Below are positions 22,601-33,431 of a stretch of DNA of 64,000 bases, piece after piece. This stretch comes from Diplodia intermedia (lineage: Eukaryota > Ascomycota > Dothideomycetes > Botryosphaeriales > Botryosphaeriaceae), in NCBI GenBank assembly GCA_021495925.1, contig JAKEKT010000005.1:124001-188000 (forward strand), in the 5' to 3' direction. Below the pieces are notes generated by a model. That model saw only the letters and a program-made list of their open reading frames with translations, made no database searches and was not told where the DNA came from. Each line of letters starts with the position of its first letter. Positions within the stretch are counted from its first letter, which is position 1. The position numbers were made by a program, and so were the translations under genes.

Positions 22601-25600
22601 GCTCTCCAGGTAGATCTCCGCACTATGGCTGAGGTTCTGGACTATAAGAGAATCCGCTTCCACGGCAGCCGCGATCCTGGATGCTTGCTCCGAGAAGTAA
22701 ACAGCTTCTTGTAGCATTCCTTGGTGAGCGAAAATGCTGGCAAGCTGAGAGAGCCCGTGGAATATGGAGGGCACAAAGGACCAGAATGCAGCACCAGTGA
22801 GTGCTCCGTGAGTCATGGACATTGTAATCGGGGCAACCTTTCCTCCGCTGGCCACTTCTTCAGCTCCCCCATCAAGGTGGGTGGGCTCCTTCAAGTCGCT
22901 CCTCGGCTTACTGTTTTCCACTGTGAGCCAGATCTTCCTGTTCAGGTTGACGCACTGCTTGGCATATGCCAGGGCCTCGCTAGGATACCCCGAGCTTAGA
23001 GAGAGAAGGGAGTAGACATGAGAGGCCTCGGAAAGCAGCTTATAGTGTCGAAGCTTGGTCGAGAAGGATGCCTTGGGCGCCGACATTGACGATATAGCGG
23101 GATCGTTTTCGGCAAGCTCACGTGCTGCAGACAATGTTTCGGCACTGTGAATGGTTAGCGTGGACCATCTGGGGAGCACCCTAGAAGTTCATACCACTTT
23201 TCAAGATTGCCGAGAACCAGCATATACTCGGCATAGGCCAGATGCCACTGCAGAACAGCTTCAGCTGGCACGGATCTGGTATCCAAAACCCCCTGAGCTT
23301 TGGCTAGAACGGTGCCGGCCTTTCCTGAGTATCCAAGGCGCGCGTATTGTGCACCCAGACTGGCAAGTGCTTGAACCAACTTGCCAAAATCCGAAGGCTC
23401 TTGCAGCTCCAAGGCCTTACACATGGTCGACAGGACCGGCACCCTCAGAAAGTCCATGCTTTTCATACCCAAGAAGTCGGACACCATCTGAAGCTGTGAC
23501 ATCCAGGCTTCAAACGCGTCGACACATGTTGCTAACTGAGTCCATGAATCGACGTGATCGAAAATATTTTGCCAAGAACGAAGGGGCTCCTGTACCTCGT
23601 CGACCAACGGTGGACATTTCAATAGAGCAATGCTCATCTGGTGAGATGCTGCGTAGTGCTGCTGATACTGACTGAGGCCTGCGTCAAGACGAAGAGAGGA
23701 TCCAGCCTCAACATTGCATGCGACAACCTCGGAAAAGAGTTCCTGACCAATGACTTCCTGACATTCCACTCCCAGCCGCAGGACATGGGTGGCAATCCGC
23801 TGGCGTCGTAGAGGATACTGAGAGATATCGTAAATTTCCAAGAGCAACCTAACAAGGTCGCTAATTGACTTGTTGAGCGCAGCGTTTGACTTCCGGGACT
23901 TTGCGTGCGTTTCGCAGCACAGCACCAGCTGCACCTCCAAGAGTATTGCTCTCTCGACCGGCTCGAGTCCTTCTAGATCAAAGTGAAGGACTTTGTTGCC
24001 ACTCCTTTCGCTCTGTCGGAGTAGGAGAAGGTGGAGAGAGGTTGCCGTTTTCAAAAAGGTTGCTAACCTACCCTCTAGCATCGCCTGTTGGAATGACCCA
24101 GATGAAGCCTTCTCCGCCGCTTCTCGGAGCACACCAGAACCAACTTGCGTGCGAATGGAATTGCCATAGGCTTCTTCAGCGTCCTCATACTTGCGCATCT
24201 CTTCAAGTACTTCTGCGGATTTTTCAAGCTTCAAGAGGAGGACGCCTGAGCTCTTGTCTTCCTCCGGGCGGTCTAGGAGGATGTCGACGGACTTTTGTAG
24301 CGACTGGAGCAAAGCTTCACCGGAAGGTGCCTTTTTCCTGAAATACGCGAACAATAACCAATAGAGACCGGAAAGTTTGACAAAAGGTCGCCCGAGATTG
24401 GCAGAAAACTGCTGCAGTTGCTTAGGGTTGTCCCGATACAGCGTCTCGAGTTGGCCAAGGATAAATCGACAGTCTTCTAGCATGCGGTCCAAACCATCCC
24501 AATTGACAGATTCCGTCGATATGAGGAATTTGCAGCATGCTGTTACAGAGTCCGTGAATCCTTTGACAGTTTTAGACGCGATTTGAAGTCTTTCCGTGTG
24601 TCTGATAAGGGCCTGCGGGTCTGACCCTGACCCCTCGGTTGGTGCTGTTCCAATGTACCTGGCTAGAAAATGGGTGCATGCAGAGATGATGGAGAAGCAT
24701 TCCACCTGAAGATCCGGCTTGCTTTCGACCAAAGTCTTGCTTGCCGCTCTTCTCAGTCCAGAGACCTCCGTCAACAAAGTATCCAGATCGGCGGAATCAC
24801 CCCTCAAGCTTCCTTCCAAGCTTTTGAGAGCGGAGTCGATGTTCACGTGAATATCCTCAATCTCCCCGCTTGGAGACTGGTTGTCGAGGGATAATGTTGC
24901 AATCCGAACGCAAGATGCTGCTTGAGCTGCATCTGAAGCATGACGGCCATTCGAGGATGTAGTTTGGTTTCTGATCCACCTCATAGCCATCTCCCCCAAT
25001 TCAGCAGACTGGGCCAATGAACTCATGACCGTGCACATGTTTCGATCCCTCGCTTTGACTCCGGTGGCGCACTCCAAAACCTCTAGCTTCGTACTTGCTA
25101 GGCTGTACTTCTCCGATGGCGGCGAATTAGACCGCCTTGAAAAGGCTGCAACACACTTCGAGAAGGGCTCGAGAAGTTCTCTTTGGGCATCTCCCTGATG
25201 GCTCGAGAGCTTCCACCATTTTGAACGAGCGTCAAACGCTAGGGCCTGGATTTGAAAGGCAATATCCGCGGATGGACTTATAGCCACATCACAAGCGCGG
25301 GAGTCTTCGGAGCTTGATATGCTGGGACATAGGGAGAGAAGCATCTGGGCGACGCTTTCCAATTGGCGTGCAGCTTTGTCTTTGTGTCCAGGTCTGTCGG
25401 CAAGTTGTAAAAGGATGTTGATAGGGGACGAATGGGAAGAGGTCTGGAGCCATTCGAAGGCGGACTCAATGGTTGACGGACGCTTGCTGGAGCAAATGAT
25501 TTTCAAGACGCAAAGCTGATGGTTAAGGGTGAGCTGTAAGGCTGGGCTGGCCATGTCGATCTGCCCAAAGTCCAGTAAGCTCGCCAGCGTCTCCTTCTCC

Positions 25601-26349
25601 ATCTGTTCGCCGTCGTTTCTTCCATTCTCAGGTCCCTCCTTCACCGGACGCAGCTGACTTTCCAACCGCCTCTTTAAAACACGAAGCTCCTTAACAGCCA
25701 GAGCATCCAAGCCATTGGAAAGTAGTTTCCCGACCAGCGACAACATGCCAGTTTCCAGTTGCAAGGCCGGCATATCTTTCCCTGAAGTCTTCCATGCTTC
25801 CGAGGTCCTCAAGTATGCGAACGCCAACCGCGCGCACTCGGCGACAGCGACCACGCTGGCAGGAACTCCAGATTTCCCTGATGCTTTGATAGTTTCGTTC
25901 GATATTTGGCTGAGTGCTCTCTGGGCAGGAGGCCGTTTCGAATCCGAGGTGGTCGATGTGGCGCGCGAGCGCTGAGTCTGTGCCGTTGTCGAGGCGACGC
26001 GGGAGTGAGATTTCGGCTGGAGCTTTGAGGCATCGCTAAGAGCCTTTAGAGAAGAATTGACGACTTCAGTGGCGAGGAGGAATTTCTCGCGTGGGGTGAG
26101 GGCGGGAGGGGCTTCGGCGTCGGTTTTCGTCTTCGTTTTTGACCGTGGTCTAGTAGTCTTCGCGTCCTGCGTCCGAGCAGTCCTCGGCTTGACGTTTTCT
26201 TTGCCTTGGACACTAGTGGTTTTGCCAGCAGCGCCTAGCAGCTCTTGGAGAGCTTGCACGGCGGCATCGGAGCATGTTTGGTGGTGGGCAAGAGCCTGTT
26301 TGAGGGCGTGGAGGTCGGGGCGCACGGGCTTTGCGCTGGTTGCCGTCAT
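19694..26349 (-). CDS. ESP1: Separase (peptidase C50), sister-chromatid separation protease
   Basis: Two exons on the minus strand: 23195-26349 and 19694-23144 (6606 nt, 2201 aa). The 50-nt intron (23145-23194) has a GTATGA donor and a GCTAACC branch site. Separase cleaves cohesin at anaphase. The C-terminus holds the caspase-like domain with the catalytic His in LLYFGHGSG (about His1975) and the catalytic Cys in LLFGCSSAHV (about Cys2036), then GVPAVLGMLWDVTDKDCDRFA, a family hallmark. The rest is a long helical-repeat region with a basic Lys/Thr/Ala-rich linker (KAPAKTARAKKTTTRT), as in other fungal separases of about 2,000 aa. I start at the ATG at 26349 (MTATSAKP, good context); the frame is open to 26403, but that position is GTG. 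The C-terminal region carries low-complexity Asp/Glu/Gln and basic inserts. Confidence 0.95.
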
Positions 26350-26611
26350 TGTGGTGAGGTGTGCGAAGGCGGCGGAGAGCAGGTGGTGTAGCAGGCCAAA
26401 CACATGGGAATGGCGGGTGCAAGACGTGGGGTTCGGAGCGCTGTTGCTGTTGCTAGGCTGGGCGCAAGAGCCGCAGACGGCGGCCGCTAACGCCGGGGTT
26501 GGCCGAGCAACGCTTGTCGCTCACCCGCGTCCATCTCGTGTCGTCGCCCTCACTCCCCACAAATTTGCGTGTCGCATTGCGCATCGGAAATCCCGGTTCA
26601 ATTGAGCTGTG
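26350..26611. promoter_or_regulatory. Separase upstream region / methyltransferase 3' flank
   Basis: A 262-bp gap between the separase start and the stop of the minus-strand methyltransferase. Both genes run in the same direction, so it should hold the separase promoter and the methyltransferase terminator. No specific site is assigned. Confidence 0.4.
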
Positions 26612-27400
26612 CTATCGCAACGGCTTGGTGCCTTGACATATCACAAACGGAAGCTCGATCGACGTCCGCCCGCCTGCCCTCTCTGGGTCCACAGCCTTTT
26701 CCATCGAGAACGCCCTTTTGACCGATACATCCTCGAATCCGGCACCCTCCAGGAGCCTCGCAGTTTCATCAGGCTTCAGGCCAGGCATTGCTACATTTCC
26801 CTGCTTCCCTGGCACATGGAACAGTGCTGCATCGGCCGCAGTATTCTCGAAATCGATCATCACCACTCTCCCACCCGGCGCCAGGCAGAAATATGAAATC
26901 TGCAGCCACTGGTTCATGTCGGCGAAGTTATGGGAGAGGGTATTGCTGACGAGCATATCCCATCGCACAGGCTCCTCCGCTGCCTTGCCGTCCACCTTCT
27001 GTATCAGCCGGGCGACCGCCGCCGGGGCAGCGGTAAAGTCCGGATTGGCCATGTCGAAACGGACGGCCTCCGTATGATCTGCGCCTTGCGCGGCAGCATT
27101 CGCGTTGAAAGCGGCGACCATTGATTCGGAAATGTCGGTTCCAGTGAGAGTATGGACATGCGGCGCCAGCATCGCGGACAGGATGCCGCTTCCGCATTCC
27201 ACTTCCATAACATCGGGCTCTGTTGCATGTTAGCGCCAGCCGACTTAGATACGATGGTCACGCGTACTCTTCACCCCTGGCTGGAGCTGCGGGACGTGCT
27301 GCAGAAGAGCCTTGTACGCCAGCTCGCAGCAGCTGCGGTAGGCTGGATCAGCCTCCCAGGCTGCTGCGTCTTCGTCGAAGTGTGTCGTGCTGGTGGCCAT
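26612..27400 (-). CDS. Class I SAM-dependent methyltransferase
   Basis: Exons 27268-27400 and 26612-27219 (741 nt, 246 aa). A 48-nt intron (27220-27267) with a GCTAACA branch site joins QPGVK to KPDVMEVECGSG. The N-terminus HFDEDAAAWEADPAYRSC is typical of small fungal methyltransferases. The SAM-binding motif I is VMEVECGSGIL, followed by TGTDISESMV (motif for the ribose hydroxyls) and, later, DMLVSNTLSHNF and LAPGGRVVMIDFE. The substrate cannot be told from sequence. It lies in tandem upstream-to-downstream with an FAD monooxygenase on the same strand, a pairing common in small-molecule tailoring, but no backbone synthase gene is in the window. Confidence 0.88.
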
Positions 27401-27968
27401 GTCTGATTGCGTACGTTTGCCGTCCACCGCCGGTGAGGAAAATGTCTTTTGCGCTGGCCGATCTTGCGAACGTAAGGAGGGCTATATGTCGGGCGTGGCA
27501 CGGGCTCCACACTGCCGATTTGCGAACAGGAGTGATGTTATGAAGGCTAGGGGGGAGAAAGCGGGCGCTTACGTGTAGGAGCCGGTGCGCTGCACTAGGG
27601 CCCGGCCAAATTGACCGTCGCCTCAATGAAATCCGGCAGGAAAGTCGACATGATAGGAACGGCCCGAAATGGAACGGGGTTGCCCAGAAGCCGAATGGCT
27701 GAGCCACCGAACGTCGAGTCGGGGTAATGCTGCTTTTCCGCAGCGCCAACTCGGCAATCCCGGATCTTTTCGCTTTTTTCCCCCCCCTTCCCCCCAAAGG
27801 CTCTCTCGTCCGCGCCCCCAATTTTTTTTTTCGCCATGGACGAGGTGGCGCGGGAGGCAAAACGCTTCAAGAAGAACGGCCCGTTTGACCTCGCAAGAAC
27901 CAGAATGATAATTGCCCGCTTCCGGGAATAATTGGCGAGATAATTAGGGCTCCTGTGCCACCGGCTAC
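27401..27968. promoter_or_regulatory. Intergenic region upstream of the methyltransferase
   Basis: A 568-bp gap between two tandem minus-strand genes. It holds a C/T-rich run followed by T9 near 27780-27835 and no supported gene. It should contain the methyltransferase promoter and the monooxygenase 3' UTR. Confidence 0.45.
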
Positions 27969-29321
27969 CTACGTACACAGCGCCGTCGCCTTCTGCAACT
28001 CCCTCTCCAAGTTCTCGTCCCACACCGCCCTGAATCTCTGGTTCGACACGGCTTCGATCATTGCACAGTCGTCTCCGACGCCCTCTTCCAGACAAGCAAG
28101 CGCACGTCCGCTCAGTCTGCTCCACTGCACGATCTGCTGTGTCCGCGGCCTGCGGACAGCGTCATATGCCTGAAACATGTTGGGCAAATCCTCCGCCTTA
28201 TCCGCTTTTCCTAGGAGACGGCTTAAGACATAGGCGTCCTCCATAGCCTGCCCCGCTCCAGCTCCGAGATGCGGCGCCGCTGCATGGGCTGCGTCTCCCA
28301 AGAGACAAACCGGGCCGCGGCAGTATGGCTTCTGATGTGGGTAGTCAAACAGCGCCCACTTGTCTTTGGTACTGTATGCAGAAAACAACTCGACCAGCCG
28401 CGGGTGCCAGCCTTGTAGCTCGGCTTTCATCTCTTCCTCAGTGGACGGCAGGAGCCAGGATTCATGACCCCATGTGCTGCCGGGTTTGCATCGACAGGCG
28501 ACCATGTTGATGAGGCGGCCATGTTCGACAGGATAAGTTATGATATACCCCCCTCGTCCCACGTACATCTGGCCGTTGAAGGTCTGCTCGTGGCCCATGG
28601 CCTTCTCAAACACGTCGGATGGCACCATGGCTCGGTATGCATAGTCGCCCGTGTACATCGGCTGGGCTTCTGGTCCGTGGACAAAGAGCCTCGCCTTGCT
28701 CTTGATGCCATCACATCCAATGACGGCGCTAGCGGTTGCGGACGTGCCATCGGAGAAATGCAGCCGCACGCCGCCGCCGCCCCCAGCGGTGGGTTCGTCG
28801 ATTTTCGTCAAGGATTTGCTGAAAGAAGCTGTGCCCGCGGGAACCAGCTTGATGATTTCTTCCAGGAACTTGGCGCGGTGCACACAGCATCTCGTCGGAA
28901 ATCCGGTTGAAGTGGGACCGCAGCCACCACTGTTCAAATCAAAGCACCATTCGCCGGGGCGGTGGGCTTCGTTGCCCCCACTTGTCGCTTCTCGCGCTCC
29001 CTTGGCGCCCGCCGCCATGCCGTAGCGAACGGAGAGGAAGGTGCTCTGGAGTCTGGCGGAAGCGTTGCAGGTCGCATGTTTGGCGTAGGCTTGGAGCAAT
29101 GCTGGCGAAACCAGACCGAGCGAGAGGACAGAATTGGGACCGAAGGCGACGCCAGCACCAATCTCGCCAAAGCCCTTTGCAGCCTCGTAGATGTGGACAG
29201 GGACACGCTGGGCGAGGAGAGCAATGGCCAGAACGACGCCGCCCAGGCCGCCGCCAACGATGGCGACAGTGAAGGGTTTGGAAGGAGGCCCGGCGGCCGA
29301 GTCGCTTGCGGAAGCGACCAT
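27969..29321 (-). CDS. FAD-dependent monooxygenase, salicylate hydroxylase-like
   Basis: An intron-free frame of 450 aa from the ATG at 29321 (MVASAS...). The frame extends to 29327, but that position is TTG. The domain order is that of group A flavoprotein hydroxylases (PF01494). The Rossmann motif GGGLGG is at about residues 23-28 (VAIVGGGLGGVVLAI), followed by YEAAKGFGEIGAGV, the DG motif (VIGCDGIKS) and the GD motif (CLLGDAAHAAAPHLGAGAGQ) that contacts FAD. The family uses NAD(P)H and O2 to hydroxylate aromatic substrates. The actual substrate is unknown. No signal peptide or membrane segment is seen, so it is probably cytosolic. It neighbours the methyltransferase on the same strand. Confidence 0.9.
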   Translation of the reverse strand: MVASASDSAAGPPSKPFTVAIVGGGLGGVVLAIALLAQRVPVHIYEAAKGFGEIGAGVAFGPNSVLSLGLVSPALLQAYAKHATCNASARLQSTFLSVRYGMAAGAKGAREATSGGNEAHRPGEWCFDLNSGGCGPTSTGFPTRCCVHRAKFLEEIIKLVPAGTASFSKSLTKIDEPTAGGGGGVRLHFSDGTSATASAVIGCDGIKSKARLFVHGPEAQPMYTGDYAYRAMVPSDVFEKAMGHEQTFNGQMYVGRGGYIITYPVEHGRLINMVACRCKPGSTWGHESWLLPSTEEEMKAELQGWHPRLVELFSAYSTKDKWALFDYPHQKPYCRGPVCLLGDAAHAAAPHLGAGAGQAMEDAYVLSRLLGKADKAEDLPNMFQAYDAVRRPRTQQIVQWSRLSGRALACLEEGVGDDCAMIEAVSNQRFRAVWDENLERELQKATALCT

Positions 29322-30021
29322 GGTCAAACGAAAACCACTAGAGCGGTCATGCGATGCACGGAAACCATGGTGATTGCAGAGCGTCTGGTTAAATGTGCGC
29401 CCAATGCGTCCGGCTTACTCCACTCTTTGCGTGGGCTTATCTGGCTAGCTGTGCGATCGACGGCGGACCGGTGCAGCCTATCAGCCAGATGACGCCGGCT
29501 GTGCGTTTGGCGGTTCCCTCGCGCCTGCCCTGGTTCCCGCAGTGCTGACAGTCACGTGCCGCTGGCCCGCGGGCCGTTTGCTGGCCTGAGGGTGGATGCA
29601 TAGGTGTGCTTGGCTGCGCAGCATCTTGCGCGACTTGCATGAGATTACTCGCATCCTGCAACGCAGCAGGGCCAAAGAGGCAAGTACGCAGCCTGCCCAC
29701 GACATAAATGCCCGGCGCCAGCCGAGTGGGCCTGCTGTTTCCGAAACCAAACCCTCGCGAGGCCGCCCCAGCCCGCGCCCTAGATATACGACTCCACGCC
29801 CGCTGCTCCTGACGCATGGAGGTTTTGAAACCCACGCCGTGTAACCCGTCGCCTCCCGCGGAAACCAGCGTCTTGCAGGAATCCGCGCGCCCGTGACACA
29901 GCGACTGCATGTGTCCACGTCGATCGCTACCCCAGCTTTTTGGGGCTCAACCCAGCCGCTCGTCGTTTACTTAAACCCCTCCGGCTGCCGCTCGCTCCCA
30001 GAGCCGCACGCATGCGCCAGC
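29322..30021. promoter_or_regulatory. Divergent promoter region
   Basis: 700 bp between the divergent starts of the FAD monooxygenase (minus) and the F-box-like gene (plus). It should hold both promoters. No specific regulatory site is assigned. Confidence 0.45.
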
Positions 30022-31866
30022 ATGGCTTCCTCCGTGGCCGCCGCCGACATCTGCTGGGGCACCAGCAAAAAGACCAACCGCCGATGCGCCAACAAGGCCA
30101 AGATTGCCGAACCCGGCTACCTCCCCACCTGTCACCAGCACCGTGACCAGCTGCTTCGCCCGGGCTCCTGCCGGTACCTCGTCGATGTGAAGACTGGCGC
30201 GCGCTGCAAACGCCGCTTCGTCTACGACCCGCCGCCGCCCTACTTCGAGCTGTGTCCTGAACACGTGGATTCCCCTCAGGGGCCATGCCACTTCCTCAGG
30301 CTTCCCGTCGAGCTACGCATGGAAGTATACAAGTATTTCCTGAAACCGGGAGCCGTGCTCAGCAGCCACCCGTCAGACAGGTTCCAGGACTACCTCCCCC
30401 TGCTTTTGGTCAACAAACAGATCGGGTCCGAGGCGCAGGACCACCTATACGCCAGCACCACCTTTCATATCGAGGTCGGCCAGCAAGGGGCCACCATCAG
30501 CAACCGCTACCTCTACCGCCCCTGCGGCGCTGAGCACCGCGGCGATGACGACTCGGAGAGTCAAGTCAGCAAATCACTAGACATCCGTCAGCAGCTTAAC
30601 TTCTCGCGCGTCAAGAACATCAAGCTCGAAGTATCCGTCGTGAACTCTGGCGGGCTGCAAGGCTGGTCCGAAGAAGTCGAGATGTACGACCTACGCGACA
30701 GCATCTCGGCCATCCTGCCTTATCTTGCACGCGCACAGAACCTGCACAAGCTCACCGTCCGCGTCGTCTGCTCGCGCTTCGACAGCTGGACGCCGGCCAA
30801 GGCACTTGCCAACTTCAAGCTCATCACCCAGCCCCTCATGTCCCTCCGAAACATCACCCGGCCCTTCCTCGAACCGCCTTACACAGGAATGCCCTTCTTC
30901 TCCCGCTATAAGACACCTTCCAAAAGAAGCAACACTTCGTCTCCGTTTTACTCCTCAGTCGCTGCCGAACTCGCCGCCGCCGCCGCCGCCGCAGGAACAG
31001 CAACAGAAGCCGCAGAACCACTTTTACCACCTTCATGGACCTGCCCCCTCACAGACAGGCTCATTCCCGTCAGCACCGGCACTCAGCAGCAACCCAACAG
31101 CTACACTGAATTCTTATCTTACAAACGCGTCTTCGAGTCCATCACCGCCAGCGCAGAACCCATCCCGCCCAAGCCGCCCATCGCGCGCATGTTCTCGGCA
31201 TTCAAGCGCGTTTATCTCGAATGTGCCTCACTCATCCTCTCATCCGCCAAGATCGGTGGCTACGACTGTATCGACATGCTGCCTTCCGGCGCAGCGAACT
31301 ACCTCCACCGGGCGCGCGTCGCGCGCGAGAACGTTGACCTCGACGCCTTCGTGGAAGCGCGCAACGGGTTTGTGAGGCGGTGGAATACGCATCTGGAGCA
31401 GAGGTACTGCGAGCTGGCACGCGTCAACGGCCTCGTAGTGGACATGTACAATGCCGATGCAGTGGGCGGCATGGGTGCGTGGGATCCGCGCTTTTCATTT
31501 TTGGAAGGAGGGCGAGGAGCAGGGGGGTCGGTGGCCGGTTTAGCGATGCAACAACAGCAACAACATCAGCCGCAGCAACGCCAGTTGGCGAGCCCGCCGG
31601 CGGAGAGTGGTCCGGTGGGGCTGACCAGTACGGTGCTGCAGATGAGTGGGGATGGTGGTGAGGGAGGGGGCCGAATGGTCGTTGAAGCGCATGGAGGTGG
31701 CCCGTGGGTGGCGGGTTGGGATTGGAATTGCTCCACTGGTGGCGGCGGCATTTCTGGGGGCGATGGAATAGCTCCGGATTGCGATGCCGACATGGCCATG
31801 GTGCTAAAAGAGGAAGAAGGGACCGGGTACGGCGAAATCTCCATGTTCGCTTCCGGATTCCGTTGA
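30022..31866 (+). CDS. F-box-like domain protein, function unknown
   Basis: A single exon of 614 aa from ATG 30022 (MASSVAAADICWGTSKKTN; AGCATGG context). The frame is open upstream to 29893, but no ATG there is convincing. The first 90 residues carry spaced Cys/His (CWGTSKKTNRRC, CHQH, CRYLVDVKTGARC, CPEH), possibly a zinc-binding element. Then comes FLRLPVELRMEVYKYFL, the F-box-like/2EXR-type helix common in large Pezizomycotina families, and a leucine-rich middle. The C-terminus is low complexity, with Ala9, Gln-rich and Gly-rich tracts. F-box proteins usually recruit SCF ubiquitin ligase substrates, but this subgroup is poorly characterised. Confidence 0.8.
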   Translation: MASSVAAADICWGTSKKTNRRCANKAKIAEPGYLPTCHQHRDQLLRPGSCRYLVDVKTGARCKRRFVYDPPPPYFELCPEHVDSPQGPCHFLRLPVELRMEVYKYFLKPGAVLSSHPSDRFQDYLPLLLVNKQIGSEAQDHLYASTTFHIEVGQQGATISNRYLYRPCGAEHRGDDDSESQVSKSLDIRQQLNFSRVKNIKLEVSVVNSGGLQGWSEEVEMYDLRDSISAILPYLARAQNLHKLTVRVVCSRFDSWTPAKALANFKLITQPLMSLRNITRPFLEPPYTGMPFFSRYKTPSKRSNTSSPFYSSVAAELAAAAAAAGTATEAAEPLLPPSWTCPLTDRLIPVSTGTQQQPNSYTEFLSYKRVFESITASAEPIPPKPPIARMFSAFKRVYLECASLILSSAKIGGYDCIDMLPSGAANYLHRARVARENVDLDAFVEARNGFVRRWNTHLEQRYCELARVNGLVVDMYNADAVGGMGAWDPRFSFLEGGRGAGGSVAGLAMQQQQQHQPQQRQLASPPAESGPVGLTSTVLQMSGDGGEGGGRMVVEAHGGGPWVAGWDWNCSTGGGGISGGDGIAPDCDADMAMVLKEEEGTGYGEISMFASGFR

Positions 31867-32800
31867 AGGACGAGGAAGAGCGCGGAAGATGCCGACGGTG
31901 TGTTGTCTCGTCGTTTGTGGCTCCCCACCTCTCCACTCTCTGGCGTGCTGAGGGGTTTAATCTCCCCTTTCCCCGGTTGGTCCTGGTGTGATGGGCTGCA
32001 GGATTTTCCGGTTTCTTCGTGGGGAAATGACTGCGTGATTGAGCGATGCGGGAATGCATAAGCGAGGAGGACGAGAATTGTTATCCGGATCGCGCAGGGA
32101 TATTTATTGGTTGGATGCGTCCGTCCATGTCTCTGATCCGGAAGCAGAACAGGGCCAGGCGTTCATGCATCGGCAGGCACTGGCTCTCCGGCGCTTTCGT
32201 TGTCTCTCTCCACCACGGCCGTTCTTGAATGGGGAAAGAGCTGTGGGGTCTCGTTGCCTAACCTTTCCCCTTTGTTCTTTCGCATCATGTTATACCCCCT
32301 TCCATGGCTATTCTTCTCGTCGATATATCATACGTACGTCGGAGTCTGTGTTCTTCGCACACTCGACATTTTACTTCGGCCCAAACATTCCCATGTAGCT
32401 GGCAAGTATTTCTGGAAAAAGCTTTAGACTTTAATCCTTGCTCTGTTTCACCCCTCATCAACCAGCTACGAGTGTTGCAGTGGCGATCAGAAATGATTCA
32501 CTAGTTTCCAATTTTTTATTATTTCTTTTAATAACACTGTTCCTAGCTTGAAACAGCTTTTGTTTTCTTCTTGAACCATTCCCTTTGAACTTTCGATGAC
32601 ATTTTGTCACTGGAAACCGGAAGTCGCAACTCTCTTTCTTTGTAAAGGCCAAGCAGATTGCAAGGAAAAGGCTGTGTCGCGTAGGACAGTTGAATAACGG
32701 CCGGAGTTTCGTTGCTCGTGGGAATTCCACTAAAAATTGTTTCGTAGCAATTAGGCGTAGCGTCCACCGTCTATATACGTCTTGTCAGTTATGAGCTGAA

Positions 32801-32860
32801 CGGCCCTGTGGCGTAGTGGTTTATGATCGAGTTGAGCCCAGTCACATCTCTCTCACGATG
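32801..32860 (+). other. tRNA-like 5' half with RNA polymerase III box A match
   Basis: TGGCGTAGTGG at 32809-32819 fits the box A consensus (TRGYNNARNNG) and follows a possible acceptor strand GGCCCTG. No intact box B, complementary 3' acceptor strand or foldable anticodon arm follows. It is thus not a functional tRNA gene, but it could be the head of a degenerate tRNA-derived SINE interrupted by the minisatellite that starts at 32861. Confidence 0.3.
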
Positions 32861-32940
32861 TTGGACGATACTGGACGATACTGGACGATACTGGACGATA
32901 CTGGACGATACTGGACGATACTGGACGATACTGGACCATA
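32861..32940 (+). repeat. 10-bp minisatellite, eight units
   Basis: Eight tandem units of CTGGACGATA. The six central units (32871-32930) are identical, and the first (TTGGACGATA) and last (CTGGACCATA) differ by one base each. This is read directly from the sequence, in non-coding DNA. Confidence 0.95.
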
Positions 32941-33431
32941 CTTACGTAAGCAGTGGAATCCCATGGCTGGACGTGTTCGTACGGGTTTAGAACTCGCATT
33001 TACGCCTGGACGTTTGCTTCGACTGTCTACGTAGAGATAACGTGAAAATTTGGCATCTGTATCGAAAAGTGGATATATCTCACATCTCATGTCCAGATGT
33101 TGTCTTCAACCGTGCACTTGGCAAGGGTATCGACATCTACATATGCATCCGGACATTTTCAACTGAATATGCAACGAACAACGTAGCATCCTTTACGGCC
33201 AAAGTAAAAGCAGCTACCCGGACGATTTTCGACAATATTGGCATCGAAACTACTGAGGAGAAACTTCCCCTTCACTCCGGGATCCATAAATCCATTTATG
33301 AGCATGCCAAGCATCCCTTGTATCACAGTTGATGTAGGAAAATTGAAAGAACATCATGCATTTCATCTCGGTATAGCACCGACATGGTTTCTCTCAATCG
33401 TCAAATCATATCACTCGGAGAACAGGATGCC

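Larger units (their letters stand above)
31867..33431. other. 1.6-kb convergent intergenic region
   Basis: Between the 3' ends of the F-box-like gene and the SDR gene. It becomes AT-rich after 32.3 kb. It holds the 10-bp minisatellite at 32861-32940 and the tRNA-like box A at 32809-32819. Small open frames (for example 32458-32767 minus) have no motifs and are not called. Confidence 0.5.

Noticed and set aside
26350..26403. N-terminal extension of separase (MFGLLHHLL...)
   Set aside because: The codon at 26403 is GTG. The ATG at 26349 has a better context and no family support exists for a hydrophobic leader on a nuclear protease.
32801..33000. A functional tRNA gene
   Set aside because: Box A is good, but there is no box B at the right distance, no paired acceptor stem and no anticodon arm.
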